Shown: one piece after another, positions 53,866-62,626 of the stretch | Position numbering within the stretch: the first letter of the stretch is position 1 | Layout of the letters: each line of letters begins with the position of its first letter | Assembly: GCF_963662755.1 (NCBI RefSeq) | Contig: NZ_OY759725.1 | Coordinates: forward strand, 1,997,781-2,061,780 | Direction: 5' to 3' | DNA from: an uncultured Sulfurimonas sp. | GTDB lineage: Bacteria; Campylobacterota; Campylobacteria; Campylobacterales; Sulfurimonadaceae | Length of the DNA stretch: 64,000 nt | Notes under the pieces: model-generated | Seen by the model: the letters and a program-made list of their open reading frames with translations, nothing else | Databases searched by the model: none | Told to the model about the DNA's origin: nothing | Made by a program: the position numbers and the translations under genes

Positions 53866-54591
53866 ATGAAAAAGCAAGAAACACAAAAACAAGAAAAAAT
53901 TGTATCAATGTTTGATAATATTGCTCCAACTTATGATACTGCAAATCGTGTAATGAGTATGGGTGTAGATAAAAGTTGGAGACGTAAGGCTTGTGATTTG
54001 GCTTATGAATTTTATGCAAAAGATTCTATTGATAAAATTGTAGATGTAGCTTGTGGAACTGGTGATATGATGGATTTTTGGCGTTCACGTGCAGAAATAT
54101 CCGGAGTAGCAGTTGGAGAGATAGTTGGTGTTGATCCATCACGTGGGATGGTTGATGTCGCTCGTAAAAAGTATCCTAAGTTTAATTATCATATCTCAAA
54201 AGCTACAGACATCCCGCTTGAAGATGCTAGTGCAGATTTTTTAAGTATTACATATGGTATAAGAAATGTCGTTGAGAGAAAAGAAGCTCTTGATGAATTT
54301 AATAGAGTATTAAAAAAAGATGGACTTGTAGTTATTTTAGAATTTATGAAAAATGAAAATCCATCTTTTTTAGGTCAAGTTAGAGATTTTTATATGAATA
54401 AAATTTTACCAAAAGTTGGTGGCTTTATTTCAAAAAATTTAGAAGCTTATGAGTATCTTCCAAACTCTATAGAAGACTTTTCAACAGTTGAAAATATGCA
54501 AAATGAACTCATTGAAGCTGGTTTTGAGATGCTATATACAAAAAGTTTTTCTATGGATATTTCTACTCTATTGATAGCAAGAAAAAAATAA
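53866..54591 (+). CDS. ubiE: Demethylmenaquinone methyltransferase (MenG/UbiE)
   Basis: A 241-residue SAM-dependent methyltransferase, the last step of menaquinone synthesis. Motif I is IVDVACGTGDMMDFW, followed by VGVDPSRGMVDVARKKYP, and SITYGIRNVVERKEAL and KPxxxxxxEF-like VVILEFMKNENP are family motifs. It begins 2 bases after ribD. Campylobacterota make menaquinone by the futalosine route; the deaminase of that route is at 57338-58558. Confidence 0.93.
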   Translation: MKKQETQKQEKIVSMFDNIAPTYDTANRVMSMGVDKSWRRKACDLAYEFYAKDSIDKIVDVACGTGDMMDFWRSRAEISGVAVGEIVGVDPSRGMVDVARKKYPKFNYHISKATDIPLEDASADFLSITYGIRNVVERKEALDEFNRVLKKDGLVVILEFMKNENPSFLGQVRDFYMNKILPKVGGFISKNLEAYEYLPNSIEDFSTVENMQNELIEAGFEMLYTKSFSMDISTLLIARKK

Positions 54592-54609
54592 TTTTTAAGG
54601 GATGAGGCT

Positions 54610-55797
54610 TTGAATGTTTTAAATGTTTCATCACTAAATGAGCAGATTAAAACTCTTTTGGAGAGTAGTTTTTCTCGTGTTTTAGTCGAGGGAGAACTCT
54701 CTCGAATAACTTTTCATAATAGCGGACACATCTACTTCACGCTAAAAGATTCAACATCAACCCTAAAAGCTGTAATGTTTAAAGGAAATGCAACAAAACT
54801 AAAGTTTCAGTTAAAAGAGGGTCTAAAAGTTATTTTAGATGGCGCTATAACTCTTTATAAACCTCGTGGTGAATACCAAATAAACTGTTTTTCAATAGAA
54901 CCTGCTGGTCATGGAGCTTTAGCTTTGGCTTATGAACAATTAAAACAAAAACTTGCATCCCAAGGTTATTTTGAGCCAAGTAGAAAAAAACAACTTCCAA
55001 AGTTTCCAAAAAAAGTAGCACTTATTACATCAGCATCTGGAGCTGCCTTACAAGATATGTTAAGAGTTGCAAACAGTAGATATAGGGCTATAGATATAGA
55101 TATTTATGATGTTTTAGTTCAAGGTCAAAGTGCAGCACCTTCAATTGCTAATGCTATAGTTATTAGTGATGCTAAAAAATATGATTTTATAGTTATTGGT
55201 CGTGGTGGAGGAAGTATAGAGGATTTGTGGGCTTTTAATGAGGAGATAGTAGCAGATGCTATATTTAGAGCTAAAACACCAATAGTTTCGGCAGTAGGGC
55301 ATGAAATAGATTGGGTTATAAGTGATTTTGTCTCAGATTTAAGAGCGCCAACTCCAAGTGCTGCAATGGAGATGACTTTACCTGATACAAATGAGCTTTA
55401 TCAAACATTGGATTCTCTATCTTTACAACATACACAAGTTATGATGCAAAAATTGCATAATTCAAAACAAGAAATTACTCATTTGTATAGTTTATATGCA
55501 ACTCACTCTATAGAAAAAAAACTACAACAGAAGATGCAAGAAGTAAAAATTATAAAAGATTCTTTTACTCATGCGATAACGACTAAACTTAATGTTGCTC
55601 AAAATCAAGTATTAAATTTACAAAAAATGTTAGAATCAAACCATCCAAAATTTAAAAGCAAAAAGGGCTTTGCACAAATTTCACAAAATTCAAAACTTAT
55701 AAATATCTCTACTCTTAATGTTGGAGACGAGTTTTTAGCGCAGAGTTATGAAGTTAGTATAAGTGCAAAAGTTATAAAAAAGGAAAATATTATATGA
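54610..55797 (+). CDS. xseA: Exodeoxyribonuclease VII large subunit
   Basis: A 395-residue XseA, which with XseB makes the single-strand exonuclease VII. It has an N-terminal OB domain (VSSLNEQIKTLLESSFSRVLVEGELS... GHIYFTLKD), a catalytic core with VALITSASGAALQDM and VIGRGGGSIEDLWAFNEE, and a C-terminal coiled coil. It starts with TTG after AGGGATGAGG. It overlaps the next gene by four bases. xseB is not in the window. Confidence 0.94.
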   Translation: MNVLNVSSLNEQIKTLLESSFSRVLVEGELSRITFHNSGHIYFTLKDSTSTLKAVMFKGNATKLKFQLKEGLKVILDGAITLYKPRGEYQINCFSIEPAGHGALALAYEQLKQKLASQGYFEPSRKKQLPKFPKKVALITSASGAALQDMLRVANSRYRAIDIDIYDVLVQGQSAAPSIANAIVISDAKKYDFIVIGRGGGSIEDLWAFNEEIVADAIFRAKTPIVSAVGHEIDWVISDFVSDLRAPTPSAAMEMTLPDTNELYQTLDSLSLQHTQVMMQKLHNSKQEITHLYSLYATHSIEKKLQQKMQEVKIIKDSFTHAITTKLNVAQNQVLNLQKMLESNHPKFKSKKGFAQISQNSKLINISTLNVGDEFLAQSYEVSISAKVIKKENII

Positions 55798-56393
55798 GTT
55801 ATCCAGATTTTTTCAACGAAGTACAAACTATAAAAGTTCAAGACCCATTATCATTAGTATTGGGTGCATTTACACAAGGGATATATGAGTTTAATTATTT
55901 AGATGTAGTTAAATCAGCAGGACATAGTTGTCCAACAGTAGCAGGTGCTTATCTTATAACTTGTGAAGCTTTAAAAGCTCTTTACAAAGATGAACTTCCA
56001 GTTCGTGGAAATATAAAAGTAGAGTTTCAAGAGTCACTTGAAGATGGTGTTGCTGGTGTTATTTCTAATGTTATTTCTCAAATAACAGGAGCAACTGATA
56101 AGAGTGGATTTAAAGGTTTAGCTGGAAAATTTGCTAGACACTCTCTTATGGATTTTGAAGCTTCAATTGATTCATCTGCTAGATTTACTAGAGTTGATAG
56201 TGGTAAAAGCGTTGATGTTTTTTATAATCCATCTTCTATTATGCCAAGTCCAAAGATGCAACCTTTAATGCAAAAAATGATGAGTGGTATGGCGGAACCT
56301 ACTGAAGTTAAAGAGTTTGGTGAACTTTGGCAAGATAGAGTTAAAAGAATTTTTGAAAACACTAGTAGTGTTATTGAGGTTGTAGAGGTTTGA
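55794..56393 (+). CDS. FmdE-like protein
   Basis: A 199-residue protein with the FmdE-type start: LGAFTQGIYEFNYLDVVKSAGHSCPTVAGAYLIT, where GHxCP holds the conserved histidine and cysteine (near residues 43-45). FmdE was named from formylmethanofuran dehydrogenase operons of methanogens, but family members are widespread and their role is unclear; some bind zinc or heme. No formylmethanofuran genes are visible here. The second half is not conserved with anything I recognise. It is coupled with xseA by overlap. Confidence 0.7.
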   Translation: MSYPDFFNEVQTIKVQDPLSLVLGAFTQGIYEFNYLDVVKSAGHSCPTVAGAYLITCEALKALYKDELPVRGNIKVEFQESLEDGVAGVISNVISQITGATDKSGFKGLAGKFARHSLMDFEASIDSSARFTRVDSGKSVDVFYNPSSIMPSPKMQPLMQKMMSGMAEPTEVKEFGELWQDRVKRIFENTSSVIEVVEV

Positions 56394-56409
56394 TGCCCTC
56401 GGCTCTATT

Positions 56410-56458
56410 TTGAGCTTTCGTGAACATTTTTCTAAAGAAAAATATTCCACACGCTCAA
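56410..56458. terminator. Bidirectional terminator-like stem between convergent genes
   Basis: A nested inverted repeat: TTGAGC at 56410-56415 with GCTCAA at 56453-56458, CGTG with CACG inside, and a central ATTTTTCT/AGAAAAAT hairpin (56426-56443). It lies in the 75-base gap between two convergent genes, where a two-way terminator is expected. Confidence 0.55.
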
Positions 56459-56468
56459 GCCAAGAGCA

Positions 56469-57338
56469 TTACTTCAAAACCAAAGCTGGAAAATAAGTAT
56501 GAAGAGTTACCGCAGCAGATGCTGATAACTTTTTCATAAGCTTATCAAACTTATCTTCTTTGTTCCATACTGGATTTTCAACGCCACTTAGCAAAATAAG
56601 TTTCATTTTAGCATTGTGACTTACTCCAAGAGAGTCAATTAAACCCACTTCTTTTGCTTGAGCAGCTGTAAATATGTGAGCATTTGCAAACTGATCTCTT
56701 TTTTTGACATCAAGCCCTCTAGCATCTGCTACATCCTGAGTAAACATATCGTAAGTTCCTTGTATAACTTTGTTCAACTCATTTACTTCATAAGATTCCC
56801 ATTTTCTATCTGGAGTTCCTACTTGCTTGTATTTACCAGCTTTAACATACTGAGTTGAGATGCCAATTTTGCCCATAAGTTCACTTACATCAGCACCTTG
56901 CATAATAACACCGATGCTACCAACCATAGAACCTGGATTTGCTACAATTTCATTTGCCCAGATGCTAGCATAGTAACTACCGCTTGCAATAGTTCCTTGA
57001 GCATAAACAACAACTGGTTTTTTTGCTTTGAGTCTTTTAATGGCATAAGCTATCTCAATGGAAGGAGCTACCGCGCCACCTGGAGAATCAACAACAAGTA
57101 AAACACCTTTTATATTATTGTTTGATTCAGCTTTTTCAATTTTTTCTAAGACCTCAGATACATCCATTATTGGTCCAACTAGATTTATACTTTGAAGGTT
57201 ATTTGGAGTTAAGTCTTGCTCACTTGATGGAGCAAAAATTAGTACAACTATAAGTATAAAAATCATCGCTTTGAAATGATTTTGTATAAAACTTAGTGTT
57301 GCAGTTATTGGTGAAAATAGTTTTTTTAAAAATTGCAT
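56469..57338 (-). CDS. sppA: Signal peptide peptidase SppA (protease IV)
   Basis: A 289-residue short-form SppA with one N-terminal membrane anchor (about residues 25-41). The catalytic serine is in ASGSYYASIWANEI (near residue 120) and the lysine in YKQVGTPDRKWESYE. It degrades cleaved signal peptides. Its start overlaps the stop of the deaminase gene by one base. The same pair of genes is adjacent in Campylobacter. Confidence 0.93.
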   Translation of the reverse strand: MQFLKKLFSPITATLSFIQNHFKAMIFILIVVLIFAPSSEQDLTPNNLQSINLVGPIMDVSEVLEKIEKAESNNNIKGVLLVVDSPGGAVAPSIEIAYAIKRLKAKKPVVVYAQGTIASGSYYASIWANEIVANPGSMVGSIGVIMQGADVSELMGKIGISTQYVKAGKYKQVGTPDRKWESYEVNELNKVIQGTYDMFTQDVADARGLDVKKRDQFANAHIFTAAQAKEVGLIDSLGVSHNAKMKLILLSGVENPVWNKEDKFDKLMKKLSASAAVTLHTYFPALVLK

Positions 57339-58558
57339 TAAGAACCTTTTTTTATTTTTCCGTTTATGTAAACTTTGGAGATATTATATCTATGTAAAAT
57401 TAAATGGATTGCTAACTCATCGTTTGGTTCTTTATCTAAATCCAAAACAATCATATCAGCATTTTTTCCCTCTGCAATCTCACCTGTGTTTAGATTGAGC
57501 GCATTAGCAGCATCTATGGTTACTCCTCTAAGAAGCGCATTTGCAAATTCTAAAAGAGGTGCGTCGCTATGCATAAATAGAGACATTTTCATCTCTTCAA
57601 AAAGATCTAGTTTGTAGTTTGAACTGAGTCCATCAGTCGCTACTATCCATCTTATTTTTTTATCATTTAATTTTTTTATATTTAAAGTTTTATTTCCTAA
57701 GAGTCTATTTGAAATTGGACAATGGATAATAGTATGATTGTTTTTAGCTATAGTTTTTAGTTCTTCATCATTTGCATTTACTCCATGAGTTAAAAGCGTA
57801 TTGTGTCCATCAAAATGCTCTAAAAACTCTTTTGAATCACATACTGACTTGTCTTGCTTTAGTAAATCTACAAAGAACTTTTTAAAATCTCCATCACTCG
57901 CATCTAACCAATTTCTCTCAGCTTCACTCTCCATAAAATGAGCTGTAAGTTTTAAGTCTTCATTTTTGACAATCTCAAGAGCTTTTTTAATTAAAATAGG
58001 ATGAACTGAATATGGTGAGTGAATAGCAACTCCAGGATGAAACCCTTCTCTATTTATACTCTTAGAAGCATCTAGCCTTGAGATAAAATCACCAAAGAGT
58101 GCATCTGCCATAGTAGCTTGTGAGCCTATAAGTTCATTGAAAAAAACTACATTTTGAGGAGCATCTGCACAAGCTTCTAAATCCATGCCATGTGAACTAA
58201 TAGCTCCAAAAGTTGTTATTCCAGCATTTAGCATAGCATCTATGGCTTTGTTCATACATTTTGAGTCACATCCTCCTATTAAATCCTCACGATTTTCAAT
58301 TACACTATAAAGCCAACTCATAAAGTCGCCATAGCTAAGGCTAGTTTTGTTTGCGCTAAATTCAATATGAACATGTGCGTTTATAAGTCCTGGCATAATA
58401 AGTGAGTTTTTTTCTAAAATAGTAACTTTAGCATCTGGATACTCTTTTGTAAGCTCTTGTAGTGGTGCAATTTTTTTTATTTGTTTATCAAAAGCGATTG
58501 CTAAATCACAGAGCAGAGTTTCGGGTGTTAATATATAGTTTGGTGATATTATTTGCAT
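57338..58558 (-). CDS. Aminofutalosine deaminase (amidohydrolase)
   Basis: A 406-residue metal-dependent amidohydrolase. Metal-binding residues are seen in PGLINAHVHIEF (HxH), LTAHFMESEAE (H), LLTHGVNAND (H) and VATDGLSSN (D). It is close to H. pylori HP0267 and its Campylobacter counterpart, which deaminate 6-amino-6-deoxyfutalosine in the futalosine pathway to menaquinone. Its neighbour sppA is conserved. A general adenosine or S-adenosylhomocysteine deaminase role is the alternative. ubiE/menG for the final step is at 53866-54591. Confidence 0.85.
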   Translation of the reverse strand: MQIISPNYILTPETLLCDLAIAFDKQIKKIAPLQELTKEYPDAKVTILEKNSLIMPGLINAHVHIEFSANKTSLSYGDFMSWLYSVIENREDLIGGCDSKCMNKAIDAMLNAGITTFGAISSHGMDLEACADAPQNVVFFNELIGSQATMADALFGDFISRLDASKSINREGFHPGVAIHSPYSVHPILIKKALEIVKNEDLKLTAHFMESEAERNWLDASDGDFKKFFVDLLKQDKSVCDSKEFLEHFDGHNTLLTHGVNANDEELKTIAKNNHTIIHCPISNRLLGNKTLNIKKLNDKKIRWIVATDGLSSNYKLDLFEEMKMSLFMHSDAPLLEFANALLRGVTIDAANALNLNTGEIAEGKNADMIVLDLDKEPNDELAIHLILHRYNISKVYINGKIKKGS

Positions 58559-58625
58559 GTTTTATCTTTGATTTAAAGTTGCAAATTATAGTAAATAAGC
58601 AATGAAAAGTAGCTTTAGAATCACT

Positions 58626-59747
58626 TTAAAGTGATTCTAATTCTTCATAAAGTTCTTTTGCCATAATTTTGTAGTTCCTTTTGTGTAAGAGCAATTTTTC
58701 TTGTCCTGCTTGTCCCATTTTTGAAATCTCATCTTGTGACATATTTATGATTTTTTCTAGTTTTACAACTATATCACTGCTATTAAAATTACAAAAAAGT
58801 GCATCTTCATCACTAAATAGCGTGCGATTTTTAGCATTATCTGTTAAAAGGGTAGGAATTGCACAAGTATAGTAGTCCATAGTTTTTGCAGGAATTGAAG
58901 TTGAATATATAGGAATATTAGGAAGAAGAGCTACTCCTACATCACAATCATCTATTTGAATCATAAGCTCATTTAAATTATCTGCTTTAAGAATACTTAC
59001 TTTATCTTTAATTGTAAGATACTTTTTCATAACATCTCTAGCAAAAGCAGAATCAAGAGTAGAAATATTTAGATGCCATTTTGATGATTTGACTTTTGTA
59101 AAAGCGAGAAGCACCTCTTCAAATTCTCTAAGTGCATCTAGCGTTCCTACATATATAAAGTGGCATTTATCTCCATCTGATTGGCGATGAGGAGTTATTC
59201 TAGCAGGATCAAGTCCAGCAGGAAGAGGAAAACTTCTTACTCCTGTATCTGCATAAAAAGTATCTTCCATATCCTTTGAAGTAGGCATAAAAATATCACA
59301 TTGAGCAAGTAAATTTTTTTTACTTTGTTTAGTAAAATAATTTTTCACTGTATCCATTATGGTATTGCTGTTTTTTGCTTTATGTGCTTCATAAACCTCT
59401 TCTTTTTTAGGAAAAGAGAGTCTATATCCTACTTTGTAGCCATATTTTTGACGGTTTTGCAAAATATTTTGTAAAATATCTGGTTTATTACGAACAAAGA
59501 CATAGTTATAAGAGGATAAATCAACACCTTTGGAATCCATATAACAAGATATCTCTTTTTTATACTGTTGTGGAACTACAAAGTCATCTCCTTTTGCTTG
59601 AAAACTATTTTTAAACTTTGTAAAATAGACAATATTTACATCATAATACTCTTTAAGGTATCCATTAAAAAGAGCTCCAATAGTTCCATGATCTGTATAC
59701 TCTTGTTGATCTGTTATATATAAAAGTTTCTTTTTTTGGCTACTCAT
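58626..59747 (-). CDS. Glycosyltransferase, family 4-like
   Basis: A 373-residue glycosyltransferase of GT-B type. The C-terminal half has HFIYVGTLDALREFEEVLLAF and the late VGVALLPNIPIYSTSIPAKTMDYYTCAIPTLLTD, the donor-sugar binding region. The start chosen is the ATG at 59747, which has GAGG nine bases upstream; the ATG at 59756 has none. It overlaps mqo by eight bases (ATGAGTAG). The acceptor is unknown; it is probably cytoplasmic and involved in a surface glycan. No other sugar genes are nearby. Confidence 0.78.
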   Translation of the reverse strand: MSSQKKKLLYITDQQEYTDHGTIGALFNGYLKEYYDVNIVYFTKFKNSFQAKGDDFVVPQQYKKEISCYMDSKGVDLSSYNYVFVRNKPDILQNILQNRQKYGYKVGYRLSFPKKEEVYEAHKAKNSNTIMDTVKNYFTKQSKKNLLAQCDIFMPTSKDMEDTFYADTGVRSFPLPAGLDPARITPHRQSDGDKCHFIYVGTLDALREFEEVLLAFTKVKSSKWHLNISTLDSAFARDVMKKYLTIKDKVSILKADNLNELMIQIDDCDVGVALLPNIPIYSTSIPAKTMDYYTCAIPTLLTDNAKNRTLFSDEDALFCNFNSSDIVVKLEKIINMSQDEISKMGQAGQEKLLLHKRNYKIMAKELYEELESL

Positions 59748-61110
59748 CTTTTGCATCCTCTTGTTTAGTTTCTTTCTCCACTAGCTCATCATTAAAAAGT
59801 TCTTTATTAAAATGAAAACCTAAAAAATCACATATAACTTCTACATCTCTAAGTGCGTTGCCTAAACATGAAGTAGCCCCAGGAGATGGCGTCATGTTAA
59901 ATATAATTCCTTCTCCAGTATTTATAGAAGCTTCACCAAGCATAAGTTTTTGATTTTTCTTATCTAAGATTTGAGGTCTTACTCCACCAAAACCTTTAGC
60001 ATAAGAGACATCTTCTTCGCTTAGAGAGGGGACTATTTTTCTTGCATCTTGAACAAAAAGTTTTTTATTTATATATGGAACTTCAAACATAAAGTTTTTA
60101 AGCACATAATTTCTGATGTCAGAATCTTTAAATAAATCATAAAATATTTTAAGAACTGTAAAATCAAGTCTTAAAGTTTTGAAAAAATCTATGTAAGTTC
60201 CAGATTTAAAACGTTCAAGTTTTGGTAGCATTAACGCAGTTGGACCAAATCTTGTAAAACCATTTACAAGGATGTCAGGGTCACCATGCAAGGCTGCAAA
60301 CGGAAGTTTTGGATTTTGTACCATATAGACTTTTCCATTCAAAATTTTGCGATTTCCCATATAAAAACTACCAGCCATAGGAAGACATCCGTAGTCTAGA
60401 CCATGACCCATTTGATGTGCAAGAAAAAGTGAATGCGCTCCAGCATCTACAACAACAAAGTCAGCCGTAAACTGACTCATTGTAGTTTGTATATGATAGA
60501 TGCTTCCGATTTTTTGAATCTCTTTTACTTCATTGTTAAAAAAGATATCAGTAACTTTATCTTCTATTTTTAAGGTGTTGTCTATAAATGTATCGCTTAA
60601 AGCTTTAAAGTCAACCGTAGTATATTCGCCTTGAGCGCCCATACCTACTATATCTTCAGGACGCTCTTTTCCATCTTTGTCAAAGATTACAGCTGGTTCT
60701 ATCTCAGCTAATTGCTCTTTTGTATAAAACTCTAAATAAGGATAGAGTGATTTAAACTCTTTATATCTGTTTTTTATATAATCAACTTCTTCGTATCCAA
60801 CACCAAGAGCCAACTTTTGATGAGAAAAAATTACTTTATTTTCATAGCCATACTGAAGACAATATTTTTCAACCATCTTTGCAGTTTTCTTTACTTTTGC
60901 TGCTTTTTCAAGTGTGTAGTTTGTCTCAATATCTCCACAATGAATCGTTTGTGAATTAGCTGAGCCATTTGAGTTCAAAGAAGATAAAGAACCGTATTTT
61001 TCAAGCAAACAAATGTTTTTTATATCTGTATATCGACCCAGTTCATAAAAGAGAGCAGCTCCAGATACACCGCCTCCAACAACAATTACATTATAGTGAT
61101 TTTGTGTCAT
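59740..61110 (-). CDS. mqo: Malate:quinone oxidoreductase (FAD-dependent)
   Basis: A 456-residue FAD protein. The dinucleotide-binding GGGVSGAALFYELGR is at residues 12-26, followed by SNGSANSQTIHCGDIETNYT, which is typical of the Helicobacter/Campylobacter malate:quinone oxidoreductases. GGVRPQILDKK and MTPSPGATSCLGNA are further family motifs near the C-terminus. It oxidises malate to oxaloacetate and passes electrons to menaquinone at the membrane. The C-terminus is charged (EKETKQEDAKDE). It precedes the glycosyltransferase in one unit. Confidence 0.85.
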   Translation of the reverse strand: MTQNHYNVIVVGGGVSGAALFYELGRYTDIKNICLLEKYGSLSSLNSNGSANSQTIHCGDIETNYTLEKAAKVKKTAKMVEKYCLQYGYENKVIFSHQKLALGVGYEEVDYIKNRYKEFKSLYPYLEFYTKEQLAEIEPAVIFDKDGKERPEDIVGMGAQGEYTTVDFKALSDTFIDNTLKIEDKVTDIFFNNEVKEIQKIGSIYHIQTTMSQFTADFVVVDAGAHSLFLAHQMGHGLDYGCLPMAGSFYMGNRKILNGKVYMVQNPKLPFAALHGDPDILVNGFTRFGPTALMLPKLERFKSGTYIDFFKTLRLDFTVLKIFYDLFKDSDIRNYVLKNFMFEVPYINKKLFVQDARKIVPSLSEEDVSYAKGFGGVRPQILDKKNQKLMLGEASINTGEGIIFNMTPSPGATSCLGNALRDVEVICDFLGFHFNKELFNDELVEKETKQEDAKDE

Positions 61111-61201
61111 AAGTATTCTTTCTTTTTGGTTGATTTATTATAAGATATTACGATAATATTAGTTTAAAGATTCTTAAATTTGAAGTTAAAATAGATAAGT
61201 G

Positions 61202-61210
61202 TGATATAAT
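61202..61210 (+). promoter_or_regulatory. Extended -10 promoter of the 111-residue protein gene
   Basis: TGATATAAT, a perfect extended -10 element 31 bases before the ATG at 61242. Confidence 0.5.
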
Positions 61211-61241
61211 CGAACAAAAAAATTATATGAGAGAGATTGGT

Positions 61242-61577
61242 ATGAGTGAGCATATTAAATTTGAAAATTTAGAAGAAGAACTTGTTGATTTAACTGATGT
61301 TTTAAAAAACAGTCTTCAAAATGATGTTTTATCAATAAAAAAACTCGTTAAGAGTTGTGATAAGTTTAAACATGTATCTGAAATAAAGTCGGATTTAAAC
61401 GATGCGGAGTATGTTATTTATTCAAAATATATGAATAAAAAATATCATGAATCTGAAGCTTTTATCTTTGTAAATCATACAGGCAAAACGGTTTGTAGTG
61501 TTTCGGGCAGAGAGATGGATTTGTATGATATGATTATGGATTGTGATAATCTTGTAGAAAAAAAAGAAGAGTATTGA
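61242..61577 (+). CDS. Protein of unknown function, 111 residues
   Basis: A small acidic cytoplasmic protein, not recognised. The first 40 residues are helical (ENLEEELVDLTDVLKNSLQND), followed by an alpha/beta part (AEYVIYSKYMNKKYHESEAFIFVNHTGKTVCSVSG). The ATG at 61242 follows GAGAG; an upstream in-frame ATG overlaps the ribosome site. It has its own promoter and stands alone before aroQ. Confidence 0.65.
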   Translation: MSEHIKFENLEEELVDLTDVLKNSLQNDVLSIKKLVKSCDKFKHVSEIKSDLNDAEYVIYSKYMNKKYHESEAFIFVNHTGKTVCSVSGREMDLYDMIMDCDNLVEKKEEY

Positions 61578-61606
61578 TGTCGTGTAACTCTTTTTAATAT
61601 TACTTT

Positions 61607-61615
61607 TGATAGAAT
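61607..61615 (+). promoter_or_regulatory. Extended -10 promoter of aroQ
   Basis: TGATAGAAT, the same extended -10 sequence as at 19825-19833, about 40 bases before the aroQ ATG. It probably drives aroQ-folK-flhF-flhG. Confidence 0.45.
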
Positions 61616-61654
61616 AAGCCCTTTAAAGTTTTAATAAATACAAAAAGGTAAAAA

Positions 61655-62134
61655 ATGAAAATAGTAGTTATACAAGGTCCAAACTTAAATATGCTTGGTA
61701 TTAGAGAGCAAAATATATATGGTCCAATGAAGTTAGAGCAAATTCACGCGCAAATGAAAGAATTTGCAGCTCAAAATGGTATGGAAATTGAATTTTTTCA
61801 AAGTAACTTAGAGGGCGAAATCGTAGATAAAGTTCAAGAGTGTTATGGAGATGCTAATGGTATCATTATCAATGCAGCTGCATATACTCACACTTCAATA
61901 GCTATTAGAGATGCTATCTCAGCAGTTAATCTTCCTACAATAGAAGTTCATATTAGTAATATTCATCGTCGTGAAGAATTTAGAAAAGAAAACATGATTG
62001 CACCAGTTTGTACTTCTTCGGTAGTTGGATTTGGTCCTTTTGGATATCATTTAGCAATGGTTGGTATGTTGCAAATTATGAGTGAAATGAGAGCAGCTCA
62101 AGAGATGCAAAAACAACAAGTAGCAGCTGAATAA
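61655..62134 (+). CDS. aroQ: 3-Dehydroquinate dehydratase, type II
   Basis: A 159-residue AroQ of the shikimate pathway. It has [16 protein letters not shown] at the start with the catalytic arginine and the tyrosine, [29 protein letters not shown] and [14 protein letters not shown] with the catalytic histidine. Length is normal apart from a short Gln/Ala tail. It is followed by folK after three bases, the order known from Campylobacter. Confidence 0.96.
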   Translation: MKIVVIQGPNLNMLGIREQNIYGPMKLEQIHAQMKEFAAQNGMEIEFFQSNLEGEIVDKVQECYGDANGIIINAAAYTHTSIAIRDAISAVNLPTIEVHISNIHRREEFRKENMIAPVCTSSVVGFGPFGYHLAMVGMLQIMSEMRAAQEMQKQQVAAE

Positions 62135-62137
62135 AAA

Positions 62138-62626
62138 ATGTATCTAAAGCGTAAACTAAGTGAAAGTTTAACAACTTTTAAAAGTTTGCACTTTGGAAGA
62201 AGTTTTAAATCTAAAAACTTACATCGTTACAAGGTTACTCTTGGAATAGGTGGAAATGTTGGAGATGTCAAACGAAGGTTTGAGCATCTGTTAATATTTT
62301 TTAAAAAAGATAAAAAAGTTGAACTTTTACAAACATCGTTGATTTTGAAAAATCCTCCTTTTGGTTATGCGGACCAAGATGATTTTTTAAATTCAATCAT
62401 TGTACTTCAAGTAAGCATGCAGCCCTTAGCTTTTCTTGAGTATTTACATAGAGTAGAGAAAAAATTTGCACGCAAAAGAAGTTTTGCAAATGCCCCAAGG
62501 ACTTTAGATTTGGATATCATCTTTTTTGATAGTAGATTTATAAATACAAATAAACTTACCCTGCCACATAAAAGTTGGTTTGAAAGAGAGAGTGTGTTGA
62601 TTCCATTGGCGGATATAAATAGATGA
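62138..62626 (+). CDS. folK: 2-Amino-4-hydroxy-6-hydroxymethyldihydropteridine pyrophosphokinase
   Basis: A 162-residue FolK, which activates hydroxymethyldihydropterin for folate synthesis. Motifs are TLGIGGNVGDVKRRFEHL, NPPFGYADQDDFLNSIIVL and APRTLDLDIIFFD, which holds the magnesium aspartates. An extra basic N-terminus of about 30 residues precedes the domain; a later start is possible. It overlaps flhF by four bases. Confidence 0.92.
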   Translation: MYLKRKLSESLTTFKSLHFGRSFKSKNLHRYKVTLGIGGNVGDVKRRFEHLLIFFKKDKKVELLQTSLILKNPPFGYADQDDFLNSIIVLQVSMQPLAFLEYLHRVEKKFARKRSFANAPRTLDLDIIFFDSRFINTNKLTLPHKSWFERESVLIPLADINR

